This document shows positions 43,301-52,784 of a stretch of DNA of 64,000 nucleotides, in pieces. How positions within the stretch are numbered: position 1 is the first letter of the stretch; every line of letters starts with the position of its first letter. The DNA is from Pedobacter sp. KBS0701 (GTDB lineage: Bacteria > Bacteroidota > Bacteroidia > Sphingobacteriales > Sphingobacteriaceae). The notes beneath the pieces were generated by a model, which was not told where the DNA came from, ran no database searches, and saw only the letters and a list, made by a program, of their open reading frames with translations. The stretch lies in contig NZ_CP042171.1 of NCBI RefSeq assembly GCF_005938645.2, forward strand, positions 2,294,001-2,358,000, in the 5' to 3' direction. Made by a program: the position numbers and the translations under genes.

Positions 43301-43683
43301 CGAGCAATCAGCAGTATATTTATGGTAATACTCAATTGCTAAAAGATTTTGCCGATAACCACTGGTCGCCGGAAAATCAGAATTTGTATGCGCTATATCC
43401 AAGGCTTGCCGTAAATGCTACAGATCTTGAAAACAATGCACAAACCAGTACGTGGTGGATGAGAAACGGCCGTTTATTGAGGCTTAAATCAGTTGAATTT
43501 GGCTATACGCTTCCGCAGCGCATTTCGAGTAAAATCAAGCTAAATTCTTGCCGCATTTATTTAAATGGTTTAAACCTGATTACCTGGAGTCCATTTAAAA
43601 TGTGGGATCCTGAGCAGGGTGGAAACGGTTTTGCCTATCCAATCCAAAAGGTATTCAATGTTGGTCTTAACGTAACCTTATAA
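40378..43683 (+). CDS. SusC-like TonB-dependent outer membrane receptor
   Basis: The 1101-residue protein has a long N-terminal signal region (hydrophobic at about 20-40). A carboxypeptidase-regulatory-like domain follows (about 47-125, KTITGKVTDTLGVGLPGVTV) and then a plug with the SusC hallmark SILKDASATALYGARGANGVI. The barrel then continues to a C-terminal NVGLNVTL. SusC proteins transport oligosaccharides across the outer membrane with TonB energy. It is the outer membrane component of this PUL and overlaps the SusD gene by one base (TAATG). Confidence 0.97.
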   Translation: MKQLFLFCGHQPVSGRLKNAMVLTGSMLVFFLIFMPVNSYSQTGKKTITGKVTDTLGVGLPGVTVAVVNKVNVGTQTDNNGKFVLDVAPGEILRFSYVGYREQRATVGAGNIINIKLTEENMLSEEVVITALGQKQRKEALVGSVTTVKVGNLKIPSSNLTNALSGQIAGVIGYQRSGQPGQDNSQFFIRGVTTFGYKQDPLILIDNVELTSSDLARLQVDDIESFSILKDASATALYGARGANGVILVATKSGKEGKAKISFRLENSSSQSTQNLELADPITYMRLFNEASIGRGMDPMFTPNQIINTQATVNKSPGYNEYVYPAVDWLGLLFKKRTSTQRANMSVSGGGGVARYYIAGSYNLDNGVLNQDEKNNNDNNVKFRNYQLRSNINIDLGKTTELVVRLSGNFSEYNGPLATDGGFSTDLYNIAVHTSPVIFPAYFPADAANQNAQHILFGNTGGTGVNSILYNNPYAALLRGHKNSTESRMSAQLELNQKLDFFTEGLSFKSIFSTNRYSYFDSSMAYSPFYYNVGSYDKASNTYVLNWLNSATGDPSQVPNIAQEYLSYYPGDPNISTFLYGQASVNYDHTFGKNHTVSGALIGTAQQNLYNNAKDPKTNTRTLQYSLPYRNLGLAGRLTYSYKSRYFLETNFGYNGSERFSENHRFGFFPTIGAGWIVSNEEFWKGGIANVVNRLKLRGSFGLVGNDAIGSQRFFYQSDVNLNGGGNYAQFGYNGGVTRPGVYINSYENTDITWETSRQTNLALEATLFKNMNIIAEVYNNDRYNIYMIRKNVPSTLGLEAIDPNTGAPDIGANIGKARSRGIDLSLDYKFNVNAFSFAVRSNLTFAKNKYINYEEPQWAEAYRYATGQPISRNYGYIAERLFVDDKEVQNSPTQIFSTGGKPPRAGDIKYRDLNNDGKIDDADKAYIGFPQSPEVVYGFGFSSSYKGFDLSAFFTGQDRMTFFIDPTKVSPFVPSNQQYIYGNTQLLKDFADNHWSPENQNLYALYPRLAVNATDLENNAQTSTWWMRNGRLLRLKSVEFGYTLPQRISSKIKLNSCRIYLNGLNLITWSPFKMWDPEQGGNGFAYPIQKVFNVGLNVTL

Positions 43684-45614
43684 TGAAAACGATAAAAACA
43701 TATTTTACATACGGCTGCATCATGGTGGTGTTATGCACTTTTATATCCTGCAAAAAGTACCTTGATATCACACCCGATAATTTGGGCACACTTGATTATG
43801 CTTTCAGGAACAGAAATGAAGCCGAAAACTATTTATACTCGTGTTATGCTTATCTGCAGCGCATGAACGATGCGGCTTCGAACCCTGGTTTTACCACTTC
43901 ATCGGAGCTGATTTATTCGAACACACTTGATAATTACCTGAATTTTAATCGTACAGGTTTCAATCTGTTAAGGGGAACACAAACAGCAGCAAACCCTGGT
44001 TTAAATGCGTGGGATGGCAGCGAAGGCAGCTATAGCTTGTGGCGTTCGATCAGGATCTGTAATATCATGCTCGAAAATATTGATAAACCGATTGATTTAG
44101 GCGCAACTGAAAAACAGCGCTGGATTGCCGAAACCAAATTTTTAAAAGCTTATTATCACTATGTGCTTTTTAAAATGTACGGACCAATTCCGTTAATTAA
44201 AACCAATCTGGCCATTAATAGCAGTACCGATGAAGTGCGTGTAAAGAGGGCACCAGTTGATGAAACTGTTGATTATATTATTTCTCTATTAGACGAAGCC
44301 ATCCCTAATTTACCTCCTGTAATCAGCAGTCAGGCTACCGAATTAGGCAGGATAACAAGTGTAATTGCCTTATCGGTTAAAGCTGATGTTTTGGCCACAT
44401 CGGCCAGCCCGCTTTTTAATGGCAATCCTGATTATGTCAGTTTTAAAGATAAAGATGGGATAAGTCTTTTTCCGGCAGCTTTTGACGCACAAAAATGGAA
44501 AAAAGCAGCTGATGCAGCAAAAGCCGCCATTACAGCTGCAGAAAGTCAGGGTATAAAATTATACACCTTTAGTGCACCAACAACGGTAGGTAAGCTATCC
44601 GATTCGTTAAAAAGAGAATTGGATGTGCAGAATGCAGTAACCGAGAAATGGGAGCTGAATTCGGAGATCATCTGGGCTTCCAATCCGGAGTTTAGTTACC
44701 AGGGTTTTGCCACACCAAGGCTTACGCCAAAATCGGCAGTGAACAATTTTTCTAATCCTTCTACTTTTTCTGCACCGATAAGCACCCAAGAGCTTTTTTA
44801 TACCGTAAATGGTGTGCCGATCAGTGAGGATAAAACCTGGGATTATGCAGGCAGAAATGCCATTAAAGTGGGGGATAATGCCAGCCGCTATTATATTCGG
44901 CAAGGTTACGAAACCATAAAGGGGCATTTTGCACGCGAAACCCGCTTTTATGCCGATATTGCTTTTGATGGGAGTATCTGGTTCGGGAACGGAAGAAATA
45001 ACCAGGACGATCCGGCCAATCCATTATACTATGTTTCCGCAAGGGGAACCGGTCTTGCCGCGCCGAGTGATAACATCCGATTGAACATTACAGGTTATTG
45101 GCCAAAGAAACTGGTGAGTTATGCTTCTGTTTACGATGATGGTTTTCAGCAATCGGCTTTCCGTTTACCATTGATCAGGCTTGCAGGTTTATACCTATTA
45201 TATGCTGAAGCATTAAATGAGGTAAGCGGACCCAGCGCAGAAGTATTTACTTATATCGATAAAGTTAGGCAAAGGGCTGGCTTGCAGGGTGTACAGTCAT
45301 CCTGGACAAACTTTTCGAAAAGTCCGAATAAATTTAATTCCAAAGATGGTTTAAGGCAGATCATCCACCAGGAAAGAAGGATCGAACTGTGTTTTGAAGG
45401 CCAGAGCGGTTGGGATTTAAGAAGGTGGAAAGAACTTCAGGCGGTTTTAACCGCACCGATACAAGGTTGGAGCATCAATAATGCTGAAGCCATTAATTAT
45501 TACCGTCCAACTACCCAATTTATCCCGGTTTTTGGTTTAAAAGATTATTTATGGCCAATCAGGAGTTACGATTTGGTGGTAAATCCAAACTTAGTTCAAA
45601 ACCCTTATTGGTAG
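43683..45614 (+). CDS. SusD-like surface glycan-binding lipoprotein
   Basis: The 643-residue lipoprotein has lipobox ISCKKYL. TPR-like SusD regions follow (WIAETKFLKAYYHYVLFKMYGPIPLIK), and the C-terminal SusD signature is QERRIELCFEGQSGWDLRRWK. SusD caps the SusC barrel and captures glycan at the cell surface. It is longer than many SusD proteins (usually 500-600), which fits a variable loop region. It overlaps susC and is followed by two further surface lipoproteins. Confidence 0.95.
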   Translation: MKTIKTYFTYGCIMVVLCTFISCKKYLDITPDNLGTLDYAFRNRNEAENYLYSCYAYLQRMNDAASNPGFTTSSELIYSNTLDNYLNFNRTGFNLLRGTQTAANPGLNAWDGSEGSYSLWRSIRICNIMLENIDKPIDLGATEKQRWIAETKFLKAYYHYVLFKMYGPIPLIKTNLAINSSTDEVRVKRAPVDETVDYIISLLDEAIPNLPPVISSQATELGRITSVIALSVKADVLATSASPLFNGNPDYVSFKDKDGISLFPAAFDAQKWKKAADAAKAAITAAESQGIKLYTFSAPTTVGKLSDSLKRELDVQNAVTEKWELNSEIIWASNPEFSYQGFATPRLTPKSAVNNFSNPSTFSAPISTQELFYTVNGVPISEDKTWDYAGRNAIKVGDNASRYYIRQGYETIKGHFARETRFYADIAFDGSIWFGNGRNNQDDPANPLYYVSARGTGLAAPSDNIRLNITGYWPKKLVSYASVYDDGFQQSAFRLPLIRLAGLYLLYAEALNEVSGPSAEVFTYIDKVRQRAGLQGVQSSWTNFSKSPNKFNSKDGLRQIIHQERRIELCFEGQSGWDLRRWKELQAVLTAPIQGWSINNAEAINYYRPTTQFIPVFGLKDYLWPIRSYDLVVNPNLVQNPYW

Positions 45615-45631
45615 TTTTAAATATTAAAGAT

Positions 45632-46867
45632 ATGAAACGTATTAAAAATAGTATTTACCTCGCCCTTATCGTTTCCCTTGTAGCCAGTATTGCGGCTTGT
45701 AAAAAAATGGAAACTTATAACGATCCGGCTTCGTCTGATATGACCAAGCCAGGGGTAGTAACCAATATTAAAGTAGATAATTTTAATGGTGGTGCATACA
45801 TCACTTATTCCTTGCCAAATTCTAAAAACCTTTTATATGTATTGGCACGGTACAAAATAAATGGCGTAACCACACGCGAAACTAAATCGAGTTATTATTC
45901 TGATTCGATTATGGTTGATGGTTTTGCCAAAAAGCAGGGTTATGATGTTACTTTATATGCCGTAAGCAGGGCAGAGGTTAAATCCGATCCTGTGGTGGTA
46001 AAAGTTAATCCCGATACCCCGCCTTATTTGCTGGCCAAACCGACTATTAATGCTGAAGCTGATTTTGGCGGAATCAAAATTACAGGAACAAACCCTGCTA
46101 AAAATAATCTGGGGATTATTCTTCTGGGTTTTAGCAATAATAATGTTTCGGATGTCATCGATCAGCATTATGGTAAAACGGAAATAATCAACTATTCGGT
46201 AAGGGGCTATGCGCCGGTAGCAAAGAAAATAGGCTATTATGTAACCGATAATTTTGGAAACATTTCCGATACTACTTATACAACTGTTACGCCTTTCTTT
46301 GAAACCTTATTGGATAGAAATAAATTTTTCCAGTACAGGCTTCCTACAGATGGCGTGATTGCGTATGGTTGGGATCTTCCTTATTTATGGGATGGCAAAA
46401 CAGACGGTAACTCAAACGGATGGCATACGGCCCCGGGCGGTGCAATGCCTGCAATTGCTACATTTGGTTTAGGGGTGAGTGCGAAGTTAAGCCGCTTTAT
46501 TTTATGGGAAAGACCAGATGGAAGCGACAAGTTTGCCTTTGGACATGGAAACCCGAAAGTATTTTCGGTATGGGGTTCTGATGTGGATGCTCCTCGCGAT
46601 GCTCAGCTTCCAATCTTGGCACCAGAAGGTACCATTATCGGCGACTGGATCAATATGGGGAACTACAATTACCCAAATCCTCCATCTGGTTTAGCGCCTG
46701 TTGCACACACTACTGCTGATAACGATTTTGTAAAGGCAGGGGTAAGTTTCAACTTTCCTTTAACCAACCCGAAAGTACGTTATGTGCGCCTATCAGTAAG
46801 CACAACATGGTCTAACGGTACCTTTGCACATGCGATGGAAATGGCCTTTTACGGCGATCCACGGTAG
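45632..46867 (+). CDS. Surface glycan-binding lipoprotein, DUF4959/DUF5126/DUF5000 type
   Basis: The best start is the ATG at 45632 (MKRIKNSIYLA, lipobox AACKK); the open frame extends into susD to 45551. The 411-residue protein has a fibronectin-like N-terminal part (TKPGVVTNIKVDNFNGG), a middle part and a C-terminal discoidin-like (F5/8 type C) domain near WDLPYLWDGKTDGNSN to EMAFYGDPR. This matches the DUF4959-DUF5126-DUF5000 order common in PULs, which bind glycans beside SusCD. The assignment is by motif memory. Confidence 0.8.
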   Translation: MKRIKNSIYLALIVSLVASIAACKKMETYNDPASSDMTKPGVVTNIKVDNFNGGAYITYSLPNSKNLLYVLARYKINGVTTRETKSSYYSDSIMVDGFAKKQGYDVTLYAVSRAEVKSDPVVVKVNPDTPPYLLAKPTINAEADFGGIKITGTNPAKNNLGIILLGFSNNNVSDVIDQHYGKTEIINYSVRGYAPVAKKIGYYVTDNFGNISDTTYTTVTPFFETLLDRNKFFQYRLPTDGVIAYGWDLPYLWDGKTDGNSNGWHTAPGGAMPAIATFGLGVSAKLSRFILWERPDGSDKFAFGHGNPKVFSVWGSDVDAPRDAQLPILAPEGTIIGDWINMGNYNYPNPPSGLAPVAHTTADNDFVKAGVSFNFPLTNPKVRYVRLSVSTTWSNGTFAHAMEMAFYGDPR

Positions 46868-46900
46868 TTAATGATAATATAAAAAGATAAATTTTCAGAT

Positions 46901-48121
46901 ATGAAAAGTATATATAAAATTAGCGGTCTGCTGTTATTGCTGGTAACAGTAATTATCAGTTGCACCAAAGATGATCTTGCCTTTAAGGATTATTTAAAAG
47001 ATGGCGAGATTGTTTATCCGGGCCGTGTAGCTAATATTGTAACCAAACCAGGTAATTTAAGAACTGCACTGTGGTGGAACCCTAGTCCGGATCCGAGTGT
47101 GAGTAAATATGTAGTGTACTGGAACAACAGTGCCGATTCGGTGGTGGTTACCTCCACAACCCATAATCCTCTGGATACCATCAAAGTAACCATTCCGAAT
47201 TTGAAGGAATATACTTATACCTTTACAGTTTATTCTTATGATGCACAGGGGCATAAATCGATTCCGATAGAAGCCAGAAACGTAAGGGTTTTTGGGCCGT
47301 TATATCAATCGGGCTTATTAAACAGGCCTTACAACGCCACAAACCCTTATTTGGTGAACAGCAATGGTTCGGTACAATTAAATTTTAAAACACCAGATAC
47401 CATCAATGTAAATACGGTTGTGAGGTATACCAATACAGCGGGCACAAGTGTAGACAAAATTCTTTTGCCTGCTGATACGGCCATCATACTTCCTGATTAT
47501 AAAGCCGGAACCAGTATCCTCTATAAATCATCTTATATTCCGGGCAAGGGTTCTTTGGATATATTCACGGTATCTGATTTTTCTACCTTTCCGCAGATTT
47601 TTACCTATGTACTTTGCGATAGATCACTTTTTAACGAAGTGCGATTACCAGGCGATGCGCAGACTTACGAATCGGGTACCAGCATCAGTAAATTATGGGA
47701 TGGAAGCGTTGGTCCGCAGGGCTACCCGAATATTTTTCATAGCGCAGGTAACAGCGGAATGCCACATGTAATTACCTTCGATTTAGGTAAAATATACACC
47801 AATTTATCCCGCATCGAAGAAACCGGAAGAGATTGTTGTAATAATCCTGATCGCTTTGAAGTTTGGGGAATAGCCGATCTAAGCAATGCAAACACCAACT
47901 TATCGGCTAGCGATAATGGTTGGCCGGCTGAAGCCACCAGCAAAGGGTGGACGCTTTTGAAAGACGTGACCAGAACGGATGATGGCAAAAATGCAATAAC
48001 GGCTGAACTTGATAACGGAGGTAAACCGATTCGTTATATTCGCATCAGGATCAAACATGTAACTACCGGCGATGGCAATTATAGCAATATGAGCGAAATG
48101 AGATTCTGGAATAAGCAGTAA
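46901..48121 (+). CDS. Surface lipoprotein, DUF4998-type with C-terminal discoidin-like domain
   Basis: The 406-residue lipoprotein has lipobox SCTKDD. A DUF4998-like N-terminal part (GRVANIVTKPGNLRTALWWN to TFTVYSYDAQGHKSIP) and a C-terminal F5/8 type C-like part (KLWDGSVGPQGYPNIF to EMRFWNKQ) make up the rest. It repeats the general plan of the preceding protein, so the two are probably paralogous carbohydrate-binding partners of SusCD. It lies 33 bp after the previous gene on the same strand. Confidence 0.8.
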   Translation: MKSIYKISGLLLLLVTVIISCTKDDLAFKDYLKDGEIVYPGRVANIVTKPGNLRTALWWNPSPDPSVSKYVVYWNNSADSVVVTSTTHNPLDTIKVTIPNLKEYTYTFTVYSYDAQGHKSIPIEARNVRVFGPLYQSGLLNRPYNATNPYLVNSNGSVQLNFKTPDTINVNTVVRYTNTAGTSVDKILLPADTAIILPDYKAGTSILYKSSYIPGKGSLDIFTVSDFSTFPQIFTYVLCDRSLFNEVRLPGDAQTYESGTSISKLWDGSVGPQGYPNIFHSAGNSGMPHVITFDLGKIYTNLSRIEETGRDCCNNPDRFEVWGIADLSNANTNLSASDNGWPAEATSKGWTLLKDVTRTDDGKNAITAELDNGGKPIRYIRIRIKHVTTGDGNYSNMSEMRFWNKQ

Positions 48122-48164
48122 ATGTTATTTGATTCGATTAATGTGGTTTGATAAGCCACCGGCG

Positions 48165-48218
48165 ATCGTCATTTCGAGCAGAGTGCAGCGAAGTCGAGAG
48201 ATCTACCTAGATAGATCT
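48165..48218. repeat. Dispersed palindromic repeat, copy 9
   Basis: CGATCGTCATTTCGAGCAGA and AGTGCAGCGAAGTCGAGAGA, with the palindrome AGATCTACCTAGATAGATCT at the end. It lies inside the PUL between the surface lipoproteins and the glycosidase genes. Confidence 0.7.
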
Positions 48219-48240
48219 AAATTGACCGGATCCATTCTTT

Positions 48241-48306
48241 TAACCACAGATGAAAAGGATGCACACAGATATAAAATCCGTGTTTATCTGTGTCCATCTG
48301 TGGTTA
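48241..48306. repeat. Nested long hairpin of the CCACAGATG family
   Basis: The outer arms TAACCACAGATG (48241-48252) and CATCTGTGGTTA (48295-48306) pair perfectly. Inner segments ACACAGATA and TATCTGTGT pair as well, giving a 66-base hairpin. It separates the SusCD group from the enzymes and may set relative expression. Confidence 0.8.
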
Positions 48307-48348
48307 ATGCCTTTTTTAATTATGAGTACAACAACACACAAATGAAAA

Positions 48349-50682
48349 ATGTATAAAAAGCAACTGATCATTATTTTACTCCTCTCGTTTTTTATAGGTG
48401 AATATACCTTTGCCCAGCAAAAACCATTGTTGCTCTGGTACGATAAACCTGCCAGAATCTGGGAAGAAACCCTTCCCTTGGGCAATGGTAAACTCGGCAT
48501 GACACCAGATGGTGGCATTACCAAAGAAAATATTGTGCTGAACGATATTACCTTATGGAGCGGCGGGAAACAGGACGCCAACAATTACGAAGCCTATAAA
48601 AGTTTGCCGAAAATCAGGCAACTGATATTGGAAGGTAAAAATGACGAAGCACAGGAACTCGTAAACCGCGATTTTGTTTGCAAAGGGCAGGGATCTGGAG
48701 GGGCAACCTGGGGCAAGTACCAAACACTGGGCAATTTGCAACTTGATTATGAGTATCCAGGCGTTAAAGATGTAAAACCAGCGGTTTACAAAAGAACGCT
48801 ATCGCTGGATAAGGCGGTGGCCACAACCGAATTTACGCTCAGTGGTGTAAAATACAAAAGGGAATATTTCTGCAGTTTTGATGATGACGTAAATATCATC
48901 CGAATTACTGCCGATCAGCCTAAAAAACTGAACTGCAACATATCCATCAGCAGGTCAGAAAAAGCAACATTAGCCAGTCAGGGCAATGAACTTTTGATGT
49001 TTGGTCAGCTGGATAATGGAACCGATGGAAAGGGCATGAAGTACATAAGCCGCGTAAGTACCAAACTGAAAGATGGTTCGGTTAGGAGCGAAGACAATGT
49101 CCTTAAAATAAAAGATGCTACCGAAATTATTATTTATGTAGCTGCAGAAACCGATTTTAAACATGCAGATTTCGAAGCAAGGGTGAAAAATGTGTTGCAG
49201 GAAGCAAAAAAGAAAACTTATGCGGCAGAACTGGCTAAACACCGTTTAAACTTTGGCAAATTGTTTAACCGTTTAAAAATTAATTTAGGAGAAGGTGAAG
49301 CTGCTAAACAGCCAACCGACGTAAGATTGGATCATTTTTATAAAGATTACAAAAATGATGTCTCACTAAGTGCCCTGTTCTTTCAGTTTGGCCGCTATTT
49401 AAGCATCAGTAGTACCAGGGTAGGGCTTTTACCTCCAAATCTTCAGGGTTTATGGGCAAATCAGATCAATACTCCCTGGAACGGCGATTACCATTTGGAT
49501 GTTAATGTGCAGATGAACCACTTTGCCATAGAGCCTGCCAATTTATCGGAATTAAATCTTCCACTAGCCGAACTGGTGAGGAATTTAACCGAACATGGTG
49601 CAAAAACCGCAAAGGCTTATTACAATGCAGATGGCTGGATAGCCCACGTCATTACCAATGTTTGGGGCTTTACCGAACCGGGTGAAAGTGCCTCCTGGGG
49701 TGCCTCAAATGCAGGTTCGGGCTGGTTATGCAGCAACCTTTGGGATCATTTCGCTTATAGCCGGGATTTAAAATACCTCAAAAGCATTTATCCCATTTTA
49801 AAAGGATCGGCTGCATTTTACCAGAGTGCTTTGATCAAAGATCCAAAAACAGGCTGGTTAGTTACCTCGCCATCCGTATCGCCAGAGAATTCTTTTTACA
49901 TGCCCAACGGAAAAACCGCAAGCATTTCGATGGGACCAACCATCGATAACCAGATTGTGAGAGAACTTTTTAATAACGTAATTACTGCAGCAAAACTGCT
50001 TAAAGTTGATGTCTCGTTTAGTGCTTCGCTACAGGAAAAACTAAAATCGATTCCACCAGTGGGGGTAATCAGCAAAGACGGGCGCATACAGGAGTGGCTG
50101 GAAGATTATAAGGAAACTGATCCACAGCACCGCCACATTTCTCATTTATACGGCGTTTATCCTGCTGGTTTAATCACACCAAATTCAACTCCTGCCTTGG
50201 CCGAAGCCGCCAAAAAAACACTCGAAGTAAGGGGAGATGATGGACCAAGTTGGTCGATTGCTTATAAACAGTTATTTTGGGCTAGGTTACAGGATGGGAA
50301 CCGGGCATTTAAATTGTTCAGGGAGATTTTAAAACCCACATTGCGTACCGATATCAATTATGGAGCAGGTGGTGGTGTTTATCCGAATATGTTATCAGCC
50401 GGACCACCGTTCCAGATTGATGGCAACTTTGGTGCTGCTGCGGGCATTGCTGAAATGCTGATTCAGAGCCACGATGGTTTTATCGAACTCTTACCTGCCA
50501 TTCCAGATGCATGGAAAGCTTTTGGCGAAATACAGGGCTTAAAAGCGAGGGGCAATTTTACGGTTGATATGAACTGGAAGGATGGTAAAATTACCGCCTA
50601 CAAAATTGCTTCGGCAATGCCGCAGAAGGTAAAAGTTAAAATAAACGGAAAGGTAAGCACCATAACTTCGGTTAAATTTTAG
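48349..50682 (+). CDS. GH95 alpha-L-fucosidase-like enzyme
   Basis: The 777-residue secreted enzyme has a signal peptide ending about EYTFAQ and the GH95 opening WYDKPARIWEETLPLGNGKLG and NDITLWSGG. The central (alpha/alpha)6 barrel has NLQGLWANQINTPWNGDYHLDVNVQMN, which holds the key Asn pair, and EWLEDYKETDPQHRHISHLYG, with the presumed acid Glu. GH95 enzymes remove alpha-1,2-linked L-fucose from glycans such as xyloglucan or blood-group structures, and some act on alpha-L-galactose. It is probably periplasmic. It precedes the two alpha-galactosidase-like genes by 8 and about 2100 bp. Confidence 0.9.
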   Translation: MYKKQLIIILLLSFFIGEYTFAQQKPLLLWYDKPARIWEETLPLGNGKLGMTPDGGITKENIVLNDITLWSGGKQDANNYEAYKSLPKIRQLILEGKNDEAQELVNRDFVCKGQGSGGATWGKYQTLGNLQLDYEYPGVKDVKPAVYKRTLSLDKAVATTEFTLSGVKYKREYFCSFDDDVNIIRITADQPKKLNCNISISRSEKATLASQGNELLMFGQLDNGTDGKGMKYISRVSTKLKDGSVRSEDNVLKIKDATEIIIYVAAETDFKHADFEARVKNVLQEAKKKTYAAELAKHRLNFGKLFNRLKINLGEGEAAKQPTDVRLDHFYKDYKNDVSLSALFFQFGRYLSISSTRVGLLPPNLQGLWANQINTPWNGDYHLDVNVQMNHFAIEPANLSELNLPLAELVRNLTEHGAKTAKAYYNADGWIAHVITNVWGFTEPGESASWGASNAGSGWLCSNLWDHFAYSRDLKYLKSIYPILKGSAAFYQSALIKDPKTGWLVTSPSVSPENSFYMPNGKTASISMGPTIDNQIVRELFNNVITAAKLLKVDVSFSASLQEKLKSIPPVGVISKDGRIQEWLEDYKETDPQHRHISHLYGVYPAGLITPNSTPALAEAAKKTLEVRGDDGPSWSIAYKQLFWARLQDGNRAFKLFREILKPTLRTDINYGAGGGVYPNMLSAGPPFQIDGNFGAAAGIAEMLIQSHDGFIELLPAIPDAWKAFGEIQGLKARGNFTVDMNWKDGKITAYKIASAMPQKVKVKINGKVSTITSVKF

Positions 50683-50690
50683 AACAATAC

Positions 50691-52733
50691 ATGATTTTTA
50701 AATTTTTATTCAAACACCGGGCACTTTTAATATTAAGTATACTGTTCTTTTCCGGCAGATCTGCTTCTGCAATCATAATCGGTTATGGTAAAACCGGAAA
50801 AATAGACTATAATCTTGAAACCGGCACTTTTAATGTGTCGGACGGGCCGAAGCAACTGTTGCTAAATGGTTTCTCACAAGCCGAGTACCAGAAAACATTG
50901 TTCAGCTCCAAAGATTATAAAGATATTACCTATAGTAAAAAGGCTATTAAAGATGGTTTTGGCAATGGATTTAAACACATTTTACTGTTAAAACAAGTTG
51001 GTTTGCCAACCATGCAACAGGTATTTTATACCTATATCCATAAAGATTATTTTATGATCAGCATTATCCTGAAAGGTGCTAATTTATCCATTAATCATAT
51101 TGTTCCCATAAACGGAAACCTGATCGATCAACAACCTTCGGATACCCCAACGAGTTTATTTGTACCATTTGATAACGATACTTTCATTTCTTACAATACA
51201 GTACCCTTAATAGCTAATGTAAGCAATCCAAGTGCTGAAGTTACCGCTTTATACCATGATCAATCACGAAAAGGTTTTGTAATCGGTTCTATCGACCACA
51301 CCAACTGGAAAACAGGTGTAATTACTGCAATGAATAGCGATAAAAAGATCAGTATACAGGCCATCTGTGGTTATACCGAAGAAAGTATAACCCGCGATAA
51401 AATTATACATGGTTATTTAACCGGCAATTCGGTGAGTTCTGCAAAAGTATTTTTCGGAGCTTTTGATGATTGGCGTTTGGGTATGGAAACTTATGCCAAA
51501 CTGAACAGGATTTCAGAACCTCCCATGGTTTTTAAATGGAATAATGCCACACCGGTAGGCTGGAACAGCTGGGGTGCCATGCAGGAGAAAATCACACTCG
51601 AAAAAGCCAATCAGGTAAGCGATTTTTTTGCTGATAGTTTAAAAAGTTTCCGGAGTGGTGACGTCGCATTTATCGATCTCGATTCGTACTGGGATAACCT
51701 TTTAAAAGGAGGCTTAACCGGCGATTACTCCAAACTGAAAGCTTTTGCCGATCACGCCAAATCGAAGGGATTAAAACCGGGCATCTACTGGGCACCTTTT
51801 GTTGATTGGGGGTTTGCAGGCGGAGGTAACCGCAAAGCCGAAGGAACAGATTATACATTTGGAGAAATGTGGACAAAAGTTGACTCAGGCTATCATGATA
51901 TTGATGGTGCAAGGGCACTAGATCCCACACACCCGGGTACGCAACAACGCATTGCAACCGTAATCAATAAGTTTAAAGAGTGTGGATTCGAAATGATTAA
52001 AATTGATTTTTTAGGTCATGCGGCGATAGAATCCGATCATTTTTACGATCCCAAAATCACCACGGGAATGCAAGCCTATAAAACCGGAATGGAGTTTCTA
52101 TTAAAACAACTTGATGGTAAAATGCTGGTTTATGCGGCAATTTCACCAAGTATGGCTTCTGGCCGATATGTGCATGTCCGCCGGATTGCCTGTGATGCCT
52201 TTAAATCAATAAAAGATACCGAATATACCTTAAACAGTGTGAGCAACGGCTGGTGGCAAACTTACCTTTACGATTATATCGATGCCGACCATGTGGTATT
52301 CTCCGATCAGTCAGACGGAGAAAATAAGGCCAGACTTTTATCAGCCATTGTTACGGGCACCTGCATCACCGGCGATGATTTTTCACGTCAGGGAAAATGG
52401 ACAGGCACAGCCCGGCATTTATTGAGCAATGCCGAAATCTTAAAGATTTTAGAGGATGGAAAAGCATTTGTTCCGGTAGAAGGAAACAGGGGCAAATCTG
52501 CCTCACAACTGTTTGTAAAAGAACTTAATGGAGTGAAATATCTGGCTGTATTTAATTATAGCGATGAAACCAAGGACTTCAATATCGACTTCTCCAGGAT
52601 CGGTTTAAAATTAGATCAGGTGTATGGCACTGAAAATTTAATTAGTAGAAAAAAAGAAGCCTTAAAAAACAACCAAATCATCAGGCTTGCAGCAAAAGAC
52701 GCAGCGATCTTTAAAATTACGCTCAAACCATAA
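50691..52733 (+). CDS. Clan GH-D alpha-galactosidase-like enzyme (GH27/GH36-like)
   Basis: The 680-residue protein has a signal peptide (cleaved near SASA) and an N-terminal beta domain. A TIM barrel follows with GWNSWGAM, FIDLDSYWDNLL, the probable nucleophile region EMIKIDFLGH, and a later acidic DQSDGEN that may supply the acid/base. These are clan GH-D features (GH27, GH31, GH36). Substrate is likely an alpha-D-galactoside, although related proteins act on other sugars. It starts 8 bp after the GH95 gene, so they share a transcript. Confidence 0.82.
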   Translation: MIFKFLFKHRALLILSILFFSGRSASAIIIGYGKTGKIDYNLETGTFNVSDGPKQLLLNGFSQAEYQKTLFSSKDYKDITYSKKAIKDGFGNGFKHILLLKQVGLPTMQQVFYTYIHKDYFMISIILKGANLSINHIVPINGNLIDQQPSDTPTSLFVPFDNDTFISYNTVPLIANVSNPSAEVTALYHDQSRKGFVIGSIDHTNWKTGVITAMNSDKKISIQAICGYTEESITRDKIIHGYLTGNSVSSAKVFFGAFDDWRLGMETYAKLNRISEPPMVFKWNNATPVGWNSWGAMQEKITLEKANQVSDFFADSLKSFRSGDVAFIDLDSYWDNLLKGGLTGDYSKLKAFADHAKSKGLKPGIYWAPFVDWGFAGGGNRKAEGTDYTFGEMWTKVDSGYHDIDGARALDPTHPGTQQRIATVINKFKECGFEMIKIDFLGHAAIESDHFYDPKITTGMQAYKTGMEFLLKQLDGKMLVYAAISPSMASGRYVHVRRIACDAFKSIKDTEYTLNSVSNGWWQTYLYDYIDADHVVFSDQSDGENKARLLSAIVTGTCITGDDFSRQGKWTGTARHLLSNAEILKILEDGKAFVPVEGNRGKSASQLFVKELNGVKYLAVFNYSDETKDFNIDFSRIGLKLDQVYGTENLISRKKEALKNNQIIRLAAKDAAIFKITLKP

Positions 52734-52784
52734 ATTAATCAAACCGCTATCTATAAAACATTATCAATTACTATTGAAAGTACA

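Noticed and set aside
45551..45631. Upstream start of the DUF4959-type lipoprotein inside susD
   Set aside because: The signal peptide and lipobox fit the ATG at 45632; the extension is the susD tail in another frame.
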